This document shows, one piece after another, positions 7,908 to 17,807 of a stretch of 64,000 nt of DNA (position 1 is the first letter of the stretch; each line of letters opens with the position of its first letter). The notes under the pieces are model-generated. The model saw nothing but the letters and a program-made list of their open reading frames with translations. It was not told the origin of the DNA and searched no databases. The DNA comes from Draconibacterium mangrovi (GTDB taxonomy: Bacteria > Bacteroidota > Bacteroidia > Bacteroidales > Prolixibacteraceae), in contig NZ_JAAAGB010000009.1 in the NCBI RefSeq assembly GCF_010586825.1, forward strand, positions 162,970 through 226,969, given 5' to 3'. The position numbers and the translations under genes are program-made.

Positions 7908-10900
7908 ATGAAGATAAAAAGAGACATACGGGAAGAACTCAAAAAGAGAGTATTGGTATTGGATGGAGCAATGGGATCTCTGATTCAGGAATATAAATTG
8001 GAAGAGGCCGATTACAGGGGCGAATTGTTGAAAGATCACCCCAGTGATATGAAAGGGAACAACGACATGCTGTCGCTGACTCGCCCTGATGTTATTTCGG
8101 AAATCCATGAGGCTTATCTGGAAGCCGGTGCCGATATAATCTGCACCAACACATTTAATGCAACCAGCATTTCGCAGGCCGATTACTATACTGAAGAGTA
8201 TGTCTATAAAATGAATAAGGCTTCGGCTGAGATTGCCAAAGAACTGACCGATAAATTCACCTTGGCCAATCCGGATAAACCACGTTACGTTGCCGGATCA
8301 GTTGGTCCTACAAACAAAACATTATCACTTTCGCCTGATGTAAATGATCCCGGTTATCGCGCCATCTCATTCGACGAGTTGAAACAAGCGTATCGCGAAC
8401 AGGTGGAAGCATTACTTGATGGCGGCGTTGATCTGTTACTGATCGAAACAATTTTTGATACGCTAAACAGCAAAGCAGCCATTTTTGCCATTGAAGAAGT
8501 TCTTGACGAAAGAGGTATAAATATTCCTCTAATGGTTTCTGGAACCATTACCGATGCCAGTGGCCGTACACTTTCCGGTCAAACGCTGGAAGCTTTCCTG
8601 AACTCGGTTTCGCACGTTGATTTGTTAAGTATAGGACTAAACTGCTCGTTGGGAGCTACCGATCTTCAGCCGTACATTAAAGAACTGGCCGGGAAAGCAC
8701 CATTTCATATTAGTGCACACCCAAACGCAGGATTACCAAACCAGTTTGGCGAGTACGACGAAACACCGGAAATTATGGCCGGCCACATCAAACAGTATCT
8801 CGATAATAACTATGTAAATATTATTGGTGGTTGCTGTGGTACAACACCTGCTCACATTAAGGCATTTGCCGATATGGCTGCCAAAGCAAATCCGCACCAT
8901 CGGGCCGAAGCGACCACTTATACAAAGCTGAGTGGACTGGAGCCGGTTACCATCACCGAAAACACCAACTTCCTGAATATTGGAGAACGTTGTAACGTTG
9001 CCGGATCGCGTAAATTTGCACGACTGATCAGTGAAGAAAAATATGAGGAAGCGCTTACAATCGCACGTCACCAGGTAGAAAATGGGGCACAGGTGATCGA
9101 CGTAAACATGGACGATGCCATGTTGGACGCCGAAAAAGAAATGGTGACTTTCCTGAACCTGATTATGGCAGAACCCGACATTGCCAGGCTTCCGATTATG
9201 ATCGACTCGTCGAAGTGGCATGTGATTGAAGCAGGGTTAAAATGTTTGCAAGGAAAAGCTATTGTAAACTCCATCAGTTTAAAGGAAGGCGATGAAGTTT
9301 TTATCGAGCAGGCAAAAAAAATTAAACGCTACGGTGCAGCAGTTATCGTTATGGCATTTGATGAAAAAGGCCAGGCCGACAACACCGAACGCCGCAAAGA
9401 AATTTGCAGCCGTGCTTATAAAATTCTTACCGAAAAAGTTGGACTGCCTGCCCAGGATATAATTTTCGATCCGAACGTGCTGACGATCGGTACCGGAATT
9501 GAAGAGCATAATAATTATGCCGTATCGTTCATCGAATCGGTGAAATGGATAAAAGAGAATCTGCCGCTGGCAAAAGTTAGTGCCGGTGTAAGTAATGTTT
9601 CGTTTGCTTTCCGCGGAAACAATGTGGTACGCGAAGCGATGCACTCTGTGTTCCTGTTTCACGCGATAAAAGCCGGTCTCGACATGGGAATTGTAAACCC
9701 GGGAATGTTGCAGATTTACGATGAAATCCCAAAAGACTTCCTTGAAAGAATTGAAGACCTTGTATTAAATCGTAGGCCGGATGCAACGGAAAGATTGCTT
9801 GAATTTGCCGAAAGCCTGAAGTCGACTTCGAAAAAAGAAGAAAGAAAAGACGAATGGCGCGAACTGCCGCTTGAGAAACGGATTGCTCACTCGCTGGTAA
9901 AAGGATTGCCCGAATTTGTTGACGAAGATATGGCCGAAGCCGTTCAGAAATACTCGCCTGCATTGGATATTATCGAAGGTCCGTTAATGGACGGTATGAA
10001 CATCGTTGGTGAGTTATTTGGCTCAGGAAAAATGTTCCTGCCTCAGGTGATAAAATCGGCAAGGGTAATGAAAAAAGCTGTAGCTTATTTGCTGCCGTTT
10101 ATTGAAGCCGATAAAGCAAAATTCAAAAACAGCACGTCGCAGAAAAAGGTGCTGATGGCCACCGTTAAAGGCGATGTTCACGACATTGGTAAAAATATAG
10201 TTGGTGTGGTACTGGCCTGTAATAACTACGAAATCATAGATTTGGGCGTTATGGTTCCAACCGAGAAAATCCTTGAGGAAGCCATTAAAAACGAAGTTGA
10301 TGTAATCGGGCTGAGCGGATTAATCACTCCGTCGCTGGAAATAATGGTGGAGATTGCCAAAGAAATGGAACGCCGCAAGATGAATATCCCGGTGATGATC
10401 GGCGGTGCAACCACGTCAAAAATACACACTGCCGTTAAAATTGCTCCTGAATATTCGGCACCGGTTGTTCACGTAAAAGATGCATCACTGGCCGTTAATG
10501 TGGTTTCCCACCTGATTTCCGGAAACGAAAAATTCCTTCAGAATCTGGATGCTGAGTACGCTCAGATTCGCGAATTCCAGGGAAAACGAAAAACAAAAGA
10601 ATACTTAAGCCTTGAAAAAGCACGCGAGAATAAATTCCCGATCGATTGGAACAATACTCCAATTTATAAACCGAATTTTACCGGGGTAAAACACTTGATC
10701 GACTTCCCGCTGGAAGAACTGCGGAATTACATCGACTGGACATTCTTTTTTATCACCTGGGGATTAAAAGGACATTACCCGCAAATTCTGGCCGATGAAA
10801 AACAGGGCGAAGAGGCTAAAAAGCTTTTCAAAGAAGGAAATGAATTCCTGGATGAAATTATAGAGAAAAAGATGCTGCAGGCCAATGCTGCTTTTGGAAT

Positions 10901-11576
10901 CTGGCCGGCACAATCGGATGGCGACGACGTTGTTCTATACGAAGATGAATCGTGCGAGAAAGAGATCGGACGTTTCTATCATCTTCGCCAGCAGGAAAAG
11001 AAAAAAGAGGGTGTGGCTAATTTCTGTTTGTCAGACTTTGTCGCTCCAAAAGAGTTGGGGAAAGTGGATTATTGCGGAGGTTTTGCCACTACTGCCGGAA
11101 TTGGAATCGAAAAATGGACGAAACAATTCCGCGAAGAGCACAACGATTATAAAGCCATCATGGTAGAAGCTCTGGCCGACCGTTTAAGTGAAGCTTTTGC
11201 AGAACTGCTTCACCTCGAAATTCGTAAAAATTACTGGGGTTATGCACCCGACGAAAAACTGTCGCTCGACGAAATCCTGAAAATAAAATACCAGGGAATT
11301 CGTCCGGCTTTGGGTTACCCGGCTTGTCCGGAACACGCTGAAAAAGAGAATCTGTTTCAACTGTTAGATGCTGAGGAGATTGGCATTTCGCTTACCGAGC
11401 ATTTTGCAATGTATCCGAATGCATCGGTTTCTGGACAGTACTTCGTGCATCCTGAATCGCGCTATTTCAGTCTCGAAAAAGTGGGGAAAGACCAGGTTGA
11501 GGATTATGCGAAACGTAAAAATGTATCGGTAGAATTTGTTGAGAAGTTTTTGCCAACAAACCTGAATTATAAATAA
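7908..11576 (+). CDS. metH: Cobalamin-dependent methionine synthase
   Basis: 1222 residues, full-length MetH. The modules are in order: homocysteine-binding domain (about 1-325) with zinc-ligand motif GGCCGTTP near 309-316; pterin (methyl-THF) domain (about 345-620, with [14 protein letters not shown] and [13 protein letters not shown]); cap and B12 domains with DVHDIGKN near 755-761, whose histidine is the lower cobalt ligand; and the SAM-dependent reactivation domain with [12 protein letters not shown] near 1131. ATG 7908 is preferred over an in-frame TTG at 7893. The enzyme transfers the methyl group of 5-methyl-THF to homocysteine, which the upstream genes would make. It follows the DUF559 element at short distance and probably remains in the riboswitch operon. 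Confidence 0.97.
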   Translation: MKIKRDIREELKKRVLVLDGAMGSLIQEYKLEEADYRGELLKDHPSDMKGNNDMLSLTRPDVISEIHEAYLEAGADIICTNTFNATSISQADYYTEEYVYKMNKASAEIAKELTDKFTLANPDKPRYVAGSVGPTNKTLSLSPDVNDPGYRAISFDELKQAYREQVEALLDGGVDLLLIETIFDTLNSKAAIFAIEEVLDERGINIPLMVSGTITDASGRTLSGQTLEAFLNSVSHVDLLSIGLNCSLGATDLQPYIKELAGKAPFHISAHPNAGLPNQFGEYDETPEIMAGHIKQYLDNNYVNIIGGCCGTTPAHIKAFADMAAKANPHHRAEATTYTKLSGLEPVTITENTNFLNIGERCNVAGSRKFARLISEEKYEEALTIARHQVENGAQVIDVNMDDAMLDAEKEMVTFLNLIMAEPDIARLPIMIDSSKWHVIEAGLKCLQGKAIVNSISLKEGDEVFIEQAKKIKRYGAAVIVMAFDEKGQADNTERRKEICSRAYKILTEKVGLPAQDIIFDPNVLTIGTGIEEHNNYAVSFIESVKWIKENLPLAKVSAGVSNVSFAFRGNNVVREAMHSVFLFHAIKAGLDMGIVNPGMLQIYDEIPKDFLERIEDLVLNRRPDATERLLEFAESLKSTSKKEERKDEWRELPLEKRIAHSLVKGLPEFVDEDMAEAVQKYSPALDIIEGPLMDGMNIVGELFGSGKMFLPQVIKSARVMKKAVAYLLPFIEADKAKFKNSTSQKKVLMATVKGDVHDIGKNIVGVVLACNNYEIIDLGVMVPTEKILEEAIKNEVDVIGLSGLITPSLEIMVEIAKEMERRKMNIPVMIGGATTSKIHTAVKIAPEYSAPVVHVKDASLAVNVVSHLISGNEKFLQNLDAEYAQIREFQGKRKTKEYLSLEKARENKFPIDWNNTPIYKPNFTGVKHLIDFPLEELRNYIDWTFFFITWGLKGHYPQILADEKQGEEAKKLFKEGNEFLDEIIEKKMLQANAAFGIWPAQSDGDDVVLYEDESCEKEIGRFYHLRQQEKKKEGVANFCLSDFVAPKELGKVDYCGGFATTAGIGIEKWTKQFREEHNDYKAIMVEALADRLSEAFAELLHLEIRKNYWGYAPDEKLSLDEILKIKYQGIRPALGYPACPEHAEKENLFQLLDAEEIGISLTEHFAMYPNASVSGQYFVHPESRYFSLEKVGKDQVEDYAKRKNVSVEFVEKFLPTNLNYK

Positions 11577-11654
11577 CAGAGTCCGATTCATTTTAAAAAA
11601 CTGTCATTTATTTTTCAATTTGAAGTTTATTCAGACGATCAGGTACGAAATTGT

Positions 11655-11662
11655 TAAATTTG
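11655..11662 (+). promoter_or_regulatory. Candidate -7 element for metF
   Basis: TAAATTTG matches the Bacteroidota -7 consensus TAnnTTTG and lies 26 bases before the metF start in a 111-base gap after metH. No clear TTTG is found at the -33 position, so metF may simply be read from the upstream operon. Confidence 0.4.
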
Positions 11663-11687
11663 CATCAGCAAAACAGACTAAAATCGC

Positions 11688-12641
11688 ATGAAAGTTATAG
11701 ACACCATAAATCAGGCAAAGAAAACCGTTTTTTCTTTTGAACTGTTGCCGCCATTAAAGGGCAACGATGTTTCGCGCCTGCATAAAACGATTGAAAGCTT
11801 AACCGAGTTCGATCCGAAATACATTAACATTACTACCCACCGCGACGAGATTGAATTTAAAGAACTCGCCGATGGAAGCATTGTAAAACAAACAGTACGC
11901 AAACGCCCGGGAACAGTTGCTATTGCTGCCGATATTCAGCACAAATACGGCATTCCGGTGGTTCCACATATTTTATGTGGCGGTTTTACAAAGAGTGAAA
12001 CAGAACACGTACTTATCGACCTTAACTTTTTGGGAATTAACAACGTTCTGGCCTTACGCGGCGACGGGTTAAAAAACCAGCATGTGTTTCAACCCACCGA
12101 GAATGGCCACTCAAATGCCAACGAACTGGTAAAACAAATTAAAGATCTTGGAAAAGGGAAGTACCTGGATGCCGACCTGAAAAACAATAAACCACTTGAT
12201 TTTTGTATTGGCGTTGCCGGTTATCCGGAGAAGCATTTTGAAGCGCCAAACATGGAGCAAGACATGGCTTACCTGAAACAAAAAGTTGACGAAGGAGCCG
12301 ATTACATTGTAACCCAAATGTTTTTCGACAACCAGGTATATTACGATTTTGTGGACAGATGCCGTGCAATGGGAATTACTGTTCCGATTATTCCGGGTAT
12401 TAAGCCTATCAACCTGAAAAATCAGTTGACTGTGCTTCCAAAAATCTTTAGCATCGACTTGCCTCAGGAGTTGTCAAAAGAGCTGACAAAGTGCAAAAAT
12501 AACGATGACGCACGCCGTGTAGGAACAGAGTGGGCCATTTTCCAATCGAAGGATTTGGTTGCGCATAATGTACCATCGTTACACATTTATACGTATGGTA
12601 TTTCTGATAATGTTAGTGAAATTGTAAAAGCTGCTTTCTAA
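11688..12641 (+). CDS. metF: Methylenetetrahydrofolate reductase
   Basis: 317 residues, the usual bacterial MetF length. The N-terminus KKTVFSFELLPP is the family start with its catalytic glutamate. Later motifs are NITTHRDE, VPHILCGGFTK, NNVLALRGDG, GVAGYPEKH and ADYIVTQMFFDN. It reduces 5,10-methylene-THF to 5-methyl-THF, the methyl donor for MetH just upstream. Together these genes complete methionine synthesis from homocysteine. A strong intrinsic terminator follows. Confidence 0.96.
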   Translation: MKVIDTINQAKKTVFSFELLPPLKGNDVSRLHKTIESLTEFDPKYINITTHRDEIEFKELADGSIVKQTVRKRPGTVAIAADIQHKYGIPVVPHILCGGFTKSETEHVLIDLNFLGINNVLALRGDGLKNQHVFQPTENGHSNANELVKQIKDLGKGKYLDADLKNNKPLDFCIGVAGYPEKHFEAPNMEQDMAYLKQKVDEGADYIVTQMFFDNQVYYDFVDRCRAMGITVPIIPGIKPINLKNQLTVLPKIFSIDLPQELSKELTKCKNNDDARRVGTEWAIFQSKDLVAHNVPSLHIYTYGISDNVSEIVKAAF

Positions 12642-12660
12642 GCAGAAATTAACCAAAATC

Positions 12661-12708
12661 AAAAAAAAAAAGCAGGCTGGAAAAATCAATTTCCAGCCTG
12701 CTTTTTTT
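12661..12708 (+). terminator. Intrinsic terminator after metF (bidirectional)
   Basis: A 13-bp stem (12671-12683 with 12690-12702) has an A tract before it and seven T after it. It can end metF transcription and, in the other direction, could stop transcripts coming from the right. Confidence 0.9.
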
Positions 12709-12740
12709 AAATGTATTGCTCAATTATATTCTTTCTAAAA

Positions 12741-12850
12741 CATCCTCCGGCTTCCTTCGTCAGCCACCTCCTTTAGAAGGAGGATTGACAATATTCCACG
12801 TCAGTGGTTAAGTAAGAATTCCCCTTTGAAGGGGAAAAGAAGGGGATGAT
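12741..12850. repeat. Pair of palindromic repeats in opposite orientation
   Basis: A reverse-oriented copy (about 12741-12790; CATCCTCCGGC, then the palindrome CCTCCTTTAGAAGGAGG) is followed after about 28 bases by a forward copy (12819-12850; CCCCTTTGAAGGGG, then AAAAGAAGGGGATGA). Both belong to the hairpin family that brackets the DUF559 gene, but here no gene lies between them and the palindromes face inward. Confidence 0.7.
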
Positions 12851-12897
12851 AGCTATTAATTCCCTGAATAATTATAATTTTTATTCTGAATTTCCAC

Positions 12898-13941
12898 TTA
12901 TCCTTCCACCTGAATTTCAATATCCTGCTGATTTAGTTTATCGTTATCAGCCTGGTTGTTTAACTTTAATGAATAAATCATTGCTTCCACCTGGCGCAAC
13001 AAGTTGCGTTTATCTTTACTTGGCGCATACACAAAGCCAAAAGCGTTAATTACACGCTGGTTCGAAGCATCCAATTCCGATAGAGCAACGTATGGTCCAC
13101 CCATAAAATCATTCTCAACACGCCACAAACCACGCATTTCGGATGCATAATTTCCATTGTGCTTAATTACATTATTAATCTGGTCGATGCGTTTTTCTGT
13201 CGACATATAACTTCCGTCGGTTGGGCCGGGAACATATTTTTTAAGCAAACTGTCGCGGATTGGCAACTGATAACCAACTGTAAAAGCGCTGTCCGAAACA
13301 TACGGATACGAATAAATTACAATTCCCTGTGTAATTTCAGGCGAATCGAACTGTACCCACAAAAAATCCTTTTTCTTTTCCATGATCCGGAAACCCGGTG
13401 GCACTTTCATGGTTGCATTAAACTCGGTATTCAGCGTATTAAAAACGGCCTTTTCGTAGGTGTTTTTATAATTCATTGTTATACGCTCTTTCTCGGCCTG
13501 CACAAAATAGGAGAGTATTCTGTCCTTGTTTTCGTTGAAGATCTTTTCAAATTCTTCGGCATTTTTAGCGCTAATTTGTATGGTGGCCTGTGGATAAGCC
13601 CATACATCGTCGGTGAATTTTATACCGCTCTCGTCAACATTCGGTGAGATAGAAGTTTGTACAATGTTTCGGGTCGATCTGAAAATATCTTTAAAAGCTT
13701 CGTGCGGCACATCAATCAAATCGAAAAGCGGTTCTTCCTGTGGCAAGCCCGCGTGCGGCTGCGCCAGTGTTTCGCGAAGAACTTCTCCGGGCTTACCATT
13801 CCACGAATCTTTTGATATTACTACAACCATTTCACCGGCTTTTCCGGTAATATTCTTGTACATAACAGTTGAATCTGAATCGCAGCCGGCAAAAATTGCA
13901 GCAACGAGTACCAGATAAACAAGGTGGCTAATACGTTTCAT
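12898..13941 (-). CDS. DUF4837 family lipoprotein
   Basis: 347 residues from ATG 13941, chosen because MKRISHLVYLVLVAAIFAGC is a lipoprotein signal; an in-frame ATG at 13977 would add an unlikely 12-residue extension. The mature part matches the Bacteroidota family DUF4837 by its opening TGKAGEMVVVISKDSW and central FLWVQFDSPEITQGIVIYSY. Function is unknown; the family is a conserved envelope lipoprotein of Bacteroidota. It follows the terminator of the rseP/tatA operon and so probably has its own promoter. Confidence 0.82.
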   Translation of the reverse strand: MKRISHLVYLVLVAAIFAGCDSDSTVMYKNITGKAGEMVVVISKDSWNGKPGEVLRETLAQPHAGLPQEEPLFDLIDVPHEAFKDIFRSTRNIVQTSISPNVDESGIKFTDDVWAYPQATIQISAKNAEEFEKIFNENKDRILSYFVQAEKERITMNYKNTYEKAVFNTLNTEFNATMKVPPGFRIMEKKKDFLWVQFDSPEITQGIVIYSYPYVSDSAFTVGYQLPIRDSLLKKYVPGPTDGSYMSTEKRIDQINNVIKHNGNYASEMRGLWRVENDFMGGPYVALSELDASNQRVINAFGFVYAPSKDKRNLLRQVEAMIYSLKLNNQADNDKLNQQDIEIQVEG

Positions 13942-14037
13942 ATAATCAGTTTTTTGGATTTCTAACATAAATAACAAAAACCTTACCAGACTGTTATTCT
14001 ACAACATGGTGTAATAAAAGACCATTGGATGAAATAC

Positions 14038-14070
14038 AAAAAATCCCGTAACTGTAACACAGACGGGATT
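14038..14070 (-). terminator. Intrinsic terminator of the M23-dxr-rseP-tatA operon
   Basis: An 8-bp stem (14042-14049 with 14063-14070; AATCCCGT/ACGGGATT) is followed on the minus strand by a run of T (A run at 14036-14043). It lies 23 bases after the tatA stop. Confidence 0.8.
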
Positions 14071-14092
14071 TTAATATCTATTTCGATATTAA

Positions 14093-14293
14093 TTACTTGT
14101 CGATTTTTTCGCTTTCCGGTTTTGTATCCTCAGCGTCGTCCTCTTTTGTGGCTTGTTTAAATTCCTTCATTCCTTTTCCCAGCCCTTTCATCAATTCCGG
14201 AATTTTACGACCACCAAACAGAAGTAAAACAATAATTAAGATGATTATTATTTCCTGAGGTCCGATAAATCCTGCAACTACAAATAAATTCAT
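14093..14293 (-). CDS. tatA: Twin-arginine translocase subunit TatA/TatE
   Basis: 66 residues with the TatA layout. A short N-terminus with GPQE is followed by one hydrophobic helix ([20 protein letters not shown]), an amphipathic helix ([12 protein letters not shown]) and an acidic tail. The FGGRKIPEL hinge is diagnostic. TatA forms the pore through which folded proteins cross the inner membrane. It is the last gene of an envelope operon, 46 bases after rseP. No tatB or tatC is in the window; Bacteroidota typically encode tatC elsewhere. Confidence 0.93.
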   Translation of the reverse strand: MNLFVVAGFIGPQEIIIILIIVLLLFGGRKIPELMKGLGKGMKEFKQATKEDDAEDTKPESEKIDK

Positions 14294-14339
14294 ATACTAA
14301 TAAGTTAATTGGTTCAACAACAAAAATAGTTTTTTTTCA

Positions 14340-15680
14340 TTAAAATGTACCGTTAATCATTTTAATTATATCGTTGGCATTTGCATAAAGTACCAAAGCC
14401 AAAAGTAATACCATTCCGGCAATTTGTGCATACTCAAGGAATTTTTCTCCGGGCTTTCGTCCGGTAATCATTTCGCCAAATAAAAACATTACGTGTCCGC
14501 CATCCAATGCAGGAATTGGCAAGAGATTCATAATGGCAAGAATAATAGAAATAAACGCTGTCATATCCCAGAAATGTGCCCAATCCCAGGTAGGTGAAAA
14601 TATATTTCCAATGGTTGCAAACCCACCCAGCGATTCGTATGCTTTTGTTTCTTTCTTAAAGAATAACTTAAACTGTTTCAGATAATTACCGGTGGTTTGA
14701 ACACCACGATTTATACCTGCAGGAATAGATTCAAGGAAACCATATTTTATGGTTTTAAACTCGAACATATCTTCAGGATTATTAAATGCAGCATTAAATC
14801 CTATTTTCCCATCTTCGTTTACCGTCAGCGTTTTAGTCATTTCCTGACCATCGCGGGTAATTTCCATCGCAATTTGCTGATCTTTCTTTGATTCTAAATA
14901 GTTGGTAAACTGATCGTAATAATCAAACGAATTACCATCAACATTTCCCAAAATATCTCCAACCTGAAGACCGGCCTGTTGTGCCGGAAAATCTTTTGCC
15001 AAGCGTCCGATCTGAATATCGTAAGGAATACGTTCTTCCCAGATACCTTTGCTTTTTAGCAATAGCGCCAGATCCTCTCCTGTGATCTCCACATCTACTT
15101 TTTGTCCGTCGCGTTCTACCTGAACGGTTTTTGCACCATCTAAAACAATGGTTGGTACAATTTTGCGGAATTGCTCAATGTATTGATTATCAACGGTAAG
15201 AATTTTATCGCCTGTTTCAAATCCGATCTTCTCCCCCGTTTCGTTAACAACAACTCCGTATTTTACATTCTCGGTTGGCAGGTATTCTTCGCCCCAGGCA
15301 TAAAGCACACCGATATAGATTACCATGGCAAAAATAAAATTCATCAGTACTCCACCCACCATAATAAGCAAACGCTGCCAGGCCGGTTTTGCCCTAAATT
15401 CATAGGGTTGCGGTGGTAGTTTCATCGCTTCTTTGTCCATCGATTCATCGATCATTCCCGAAATTTTTACATAACCGCCAAGTGGCAACCAACCGATTCC
15501 GTATTCGGTTTCGCCCTTTTTTATTTTAAAAAGCGAAAACCACGGATTAAAAAAGAGGTAAAATTTTTCTACCCGCGTTTTAAATAAACGGGCAAACATA
15601 AAGTGGCCGGCTTCGTGCAAAACCACTAATATCGACAGACTTAAGAGTAATTGTGCTGTTTTAATTAATATCGACTCCAT
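14340..15680 (-). CDS. rseP: RIP metalloprotease RseP (site-2 protease)
   Basis: 446 residues. The zinc motif HEAGH is at residues 22-26 in the first membrane segment and the second metal motif LDGGH is near 392. A PDZ region lies between them (about 195-290; FPAQQAGLQVGDIL). Members cut anti-sigma factors and signal-peptide remnants inside the inner membrane. The gene lies 9 bases after dxr, an arrangement common in bacteria (dxr-rseP). An ECF sigma/membrane-partner pair elsewhere in the window (25.9-27.1 kb) could be a client, but that is only inference. Confidence 0.95.
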   Translation of the reverse strand: MESILIKTAQLLLSLSILVVLHEAGHFMFARLFKTRVEKFYLFFNPWFSLFKIKKGETEYGIGWLPLGGYVKISGMIDESMDKEAMKLPPQPYEFRAKPAWQRLLIMVGGVLMNFIFAMVIYIGVLYAWGEEYLPTENVKYGVVVNETGEKIGFETGDKILTVDNQYIEQFRKIVPTIVLDGAKTVQVERDGQKVDVEITGEDLALLLKSKGIWEERIPYDIQIGRLAKDFPAQQAGLQVGDILGNVDGNSFDYYDQFTNYLESKKDQQIAMEITRDGQEMTKTLTVNEDGKIGFNAAFNNPEDMFEFKTIKYGFLESIPAGINRGVQTTGNYLKQFKLFFKKETKAYESLGGFATIGNIFSPTWDWAHFWDMTAFISIILAIMNLLPIPALDGGHVMFLFGEMITGRKPGEKFLEYAQIAGMVLLLALVLYANANDIIKMINGTF

Positions 15681-15689
15681 TAAATTCTT

Positions 15690-16850
15690 CTAAATTTTGT
15701 TTTCTGTTAACAACTGTGCCACTGTTCTTGTTTCGTTGTTGGTCTCAATTAAATCATTGAGTGTTGGCTGATTAACAAAATCAACCTTGTTCATGGCTTG
15801 TTCTATTATTTCGGGCATTTGCAAAAAGCTGATTTTCCGTTTCAAAAATGCCTCAACAACTATTTCGTTTGCAGCATTTAAAATACAGGGCATATTTCCG
15901 CCCTTTTCCATTGCCGCAAAGGCGAGTGCAAGGTTACGAAAAATTTCTGTATTTGGCTGCTCAAAATGCAAAGACGGGTAATCTAAAAAGTTGAACCGCG
16001 GGAAGTTATTTTTAATCCGGTTCGGAAATCCCATGGCATATTGTATGGGTAACTTCATGTCAGGCAATCCCATTTGTGCTTTCATCGAACCATCTTCAAA
16101 CTGAACGATGGAATGAACGATAGACTCGGGATGAACGATAACATCTATTTTTGAAGCAGGCAATCCAAAAAGCCAGTGCGCCTCAATTACCTCGAAACCT
16201 TTGTTCATAAGCGTTGCCGAATCGATGGTAATTTTTGCGCCCATATCCCAGTTGGGGTGCGCCAGGGCATCATCAACGGTAACATGCTGAAGTTCGTCAA
16301 GTGTTTTTCCACGAAACGGACCTCCGGAACAAGTAAGGTAAATTTTTTCAATCGGATTCATAAACTCGCCAACCAAACACTGGAAAATGGCTGAATGCTC
16401 CGAATCAACCGGCAGCAGATCAACCTGTTTTTCGAGGGCTGCTTTTGTTATGATTTCGCCGGCAACCACCAGCGTTTCTTTATTTGCCAGCGCAATTGGT
16501 TTCCCGGCCTTAACGGCATTATAAGTCGGAATCAATCCTGAATAACCCACCATGGCTGTTAAGACCAAATCGATGGTATCCATTTCCACCACCTGGTTTA
16601 ATGCCTCTTCTCCGGCGTATACTTTTATATCTTCATCCTCAAGAGCATCAGAAACCAGCCGGTAGTTGTCCTTGTTGGCGATAACCACCACATTGGGCTG
16701 AAATTTTTTTGCCTGCTGAATGAGCAGTTCCACACTGTTATTTGCTGTTAAAACCTCAACTTCAAACAATTCAGGATTTCGCTCAATCACCTCGAGCGCC
16801 TGGGTTCCTATGGATCCTGTTGATCCAAGAATTGCTATTTTCTTCTTCAT
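15690..16850 (-). CDS. dxr: 1-deoxy-D-xylulose 5-phosphate reductoisomerase
   Basis: 386 residues from ATG 16850. The NADPH-binding loop ILGSTGSIG begins at residue 7. LVLTAMVGYSG, the substrate and metal loop LPVDSEHSAIFQC, and KITIDSATLMNKGFEVIEA are all present. The enzyme converts DXP to MEP, so this organism uses the non-mevalonate isoprenoid route. A longer frame to 16958 overlaps the upstream peptidase gene and lacks support. The start codon is one base after the M23 gene stop, indicating tight coupling. Confidence 0.96.
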   Translation of the reverse strand: MKKKIAILGSTGSIGTQALEVIERNPELFEVEVLTANNSVELLIQQAKKFQPNVVVIANKDNYRLVSDALEDEDIKVYAGEEALNQVVEMDTIDLVLTAMVGYSGLIPTYNAVKAGKPIALANKETLVVAGEIITKAALEKQVDLLPVDSEHSAIFQCLVGEFMNPIEKIYLTCSGGPFRGKTLDELQHVTVDDALAHPNWDMGAKITIDSATLMNKGFEVIEAHWLFGLPASKIDVIVHPESIVHSIVQFEDGSMKAQMGLPDMKLPIQYAMGFPNRIKNNFPRFNFLDYPSLHFEQPNTEIFRNLALAFAAMEKGGNMPCILNAANEIVVEAFLKRKISFLQMPEIIEQAMNKVDFVNQPTLNDLIETNNETRTVAQLLTENKI

Positions 16851-16851
16851 C

Positions 16852-17700
16852 TTAAAAGTCAATGTACTGTTCCGGATCAAGTGCGGTTCCATCGTGCCAC
16901 AACTCAAAATGCAGGTGCGGCCCACTTGATAATTCTCCTGTATTTCCGATAATGGCAACGGCCTCCCCGGCTTTGACTGTCTGTCCGGTTTTCTTCAATA
17001 ATTCGGCATTGTGTTTATACACCGAAACCAAATTGGCTTCGTGCTGAATGTAGGCTACATAACCCGTTTCTAGCGTCCACCCGGCAAAAATCACCGTTCC
17101 GTCTAACACCGACGAAATACGGGCATTGGGCTCACTCACCAAATCAACACCAAAATGATCGGGTGTATTTTTAAAATGTTGCGATACAACACCTTTTACC
17201 GGCACAAAAAAGTGTACCTGGCTGAGTTGTGTAATATCGGTATTATTGTTTCGAATGGAAAGACTCAACTGTTCGGCCAGCAATTTATCCTGAAAAACAG
17301 AATCGTGATTGTACTGTTTAAATTCTACCTCATCCGTCTCAATATCGGCTGCGGTCATTTGGTCATCCTCTGGTACTTCGCCCGACATAATGGCCTGTAT
17401 ACCTTTAAAAAACTGATCGCGTTTTGCCAACTCCTGTTCCAGCGAATCGACCACCAAAGCATTACGTACCAACATTTGCCGGTACTCTGCTTTTGGGTAA
17501 CCTGGAATATATTCACGCAACCCGGTAGTTGCAATCAGCAAAATTACGAGTATTACCAAAACTGCCGATGTTAAACTGGTTACAGTAAACACTTTCAGCC
17601 GCGAAAGCTTCATGCTCCACACCGACTGAAACGTGGTATCGTTGTAAATAATTAACCGGTATTGATTTTTTAGTTTATCAAAAAACTTCTTCTCTTCCAC
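16852..17700 (-). CDS. M23 family peptidase (membrane-anchored)
   Basis: 282 residues. A cytoplasmic N-terminus is followed by one membrane helix (about 38-58), a coil-like region, and a C-terminal M23/LytM domain with both zinc motifs: HFGVD near 184 and HLHFE near 263. All metal ligands are present, so it is probably an active peptidoglycan endopeptidase in the periplasm. The opening (EEKKFFDKLKNQYRLIIYND) is typical of Bacteroidota M23 proteins upstream of dxr. It is the first gene of the operon. Confidence 0.92.
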   Translation of the reverse strand: MEEKKFFDKLKNQYRLIIYNDTTFQSVWSMKLSRLKVFTVTSLTSAVLVILVILLIATTGLREYIPGYPKAEYRQMLVRNALVVDSLEQELAKRDQFFKGIQAIMSGEVPEDDQMTAADIETDEVEFKQYNHDSVFQDKLLAEQLSLSIRNNNTDITQLSQVHFFVPVKGVVSQHFKNTPDHFGVDLVSEPNARISSVLDGTVIFAGWTLETGYVAYIQHEANLVSVYKHNAELLKKTGQTVKAGEAVAIIGNTGELSSGPHLHFELWHDGTALDPEQYIDF

Positions 17701-17722
17701 TCCCCCAAAATTTTTAAGGCTA

Positions 17723-17730
17723 CAAATTTA
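17723..17730 (-). promoter_or_regulatory. Candidate -7 element for the M23-dxr-rseP-tatA operon
   Basis: On the minus strand TAAATTTG matches TAnnTTTG, 22 bases before the M23 start codon. The -33 element is weak. Confidence 0.42.
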
Positions 17731-17807
17731 GTAAGAATTGAGACATAGCCCTGCCGTTTAGGTATTTTTAACCAATTGATTTAGAACTAAAAGAAATTAG
17801 GTTGTGC

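Noticed and set aside
8733..9221. Long antisense frame within metH
   Set aside because: Shadow of a well-supported gene; no independent family motif. The same holds for the other antisense frames in glgP, glgB and the S46 gene.
12741..12850. Empty (gene-less) version of the DUF559 element
   Set aside because: The two repeats are in reverse order compared with those around the DUF559 gene (hairpins inward rather than outward), so it is not a simple deletion derivative.
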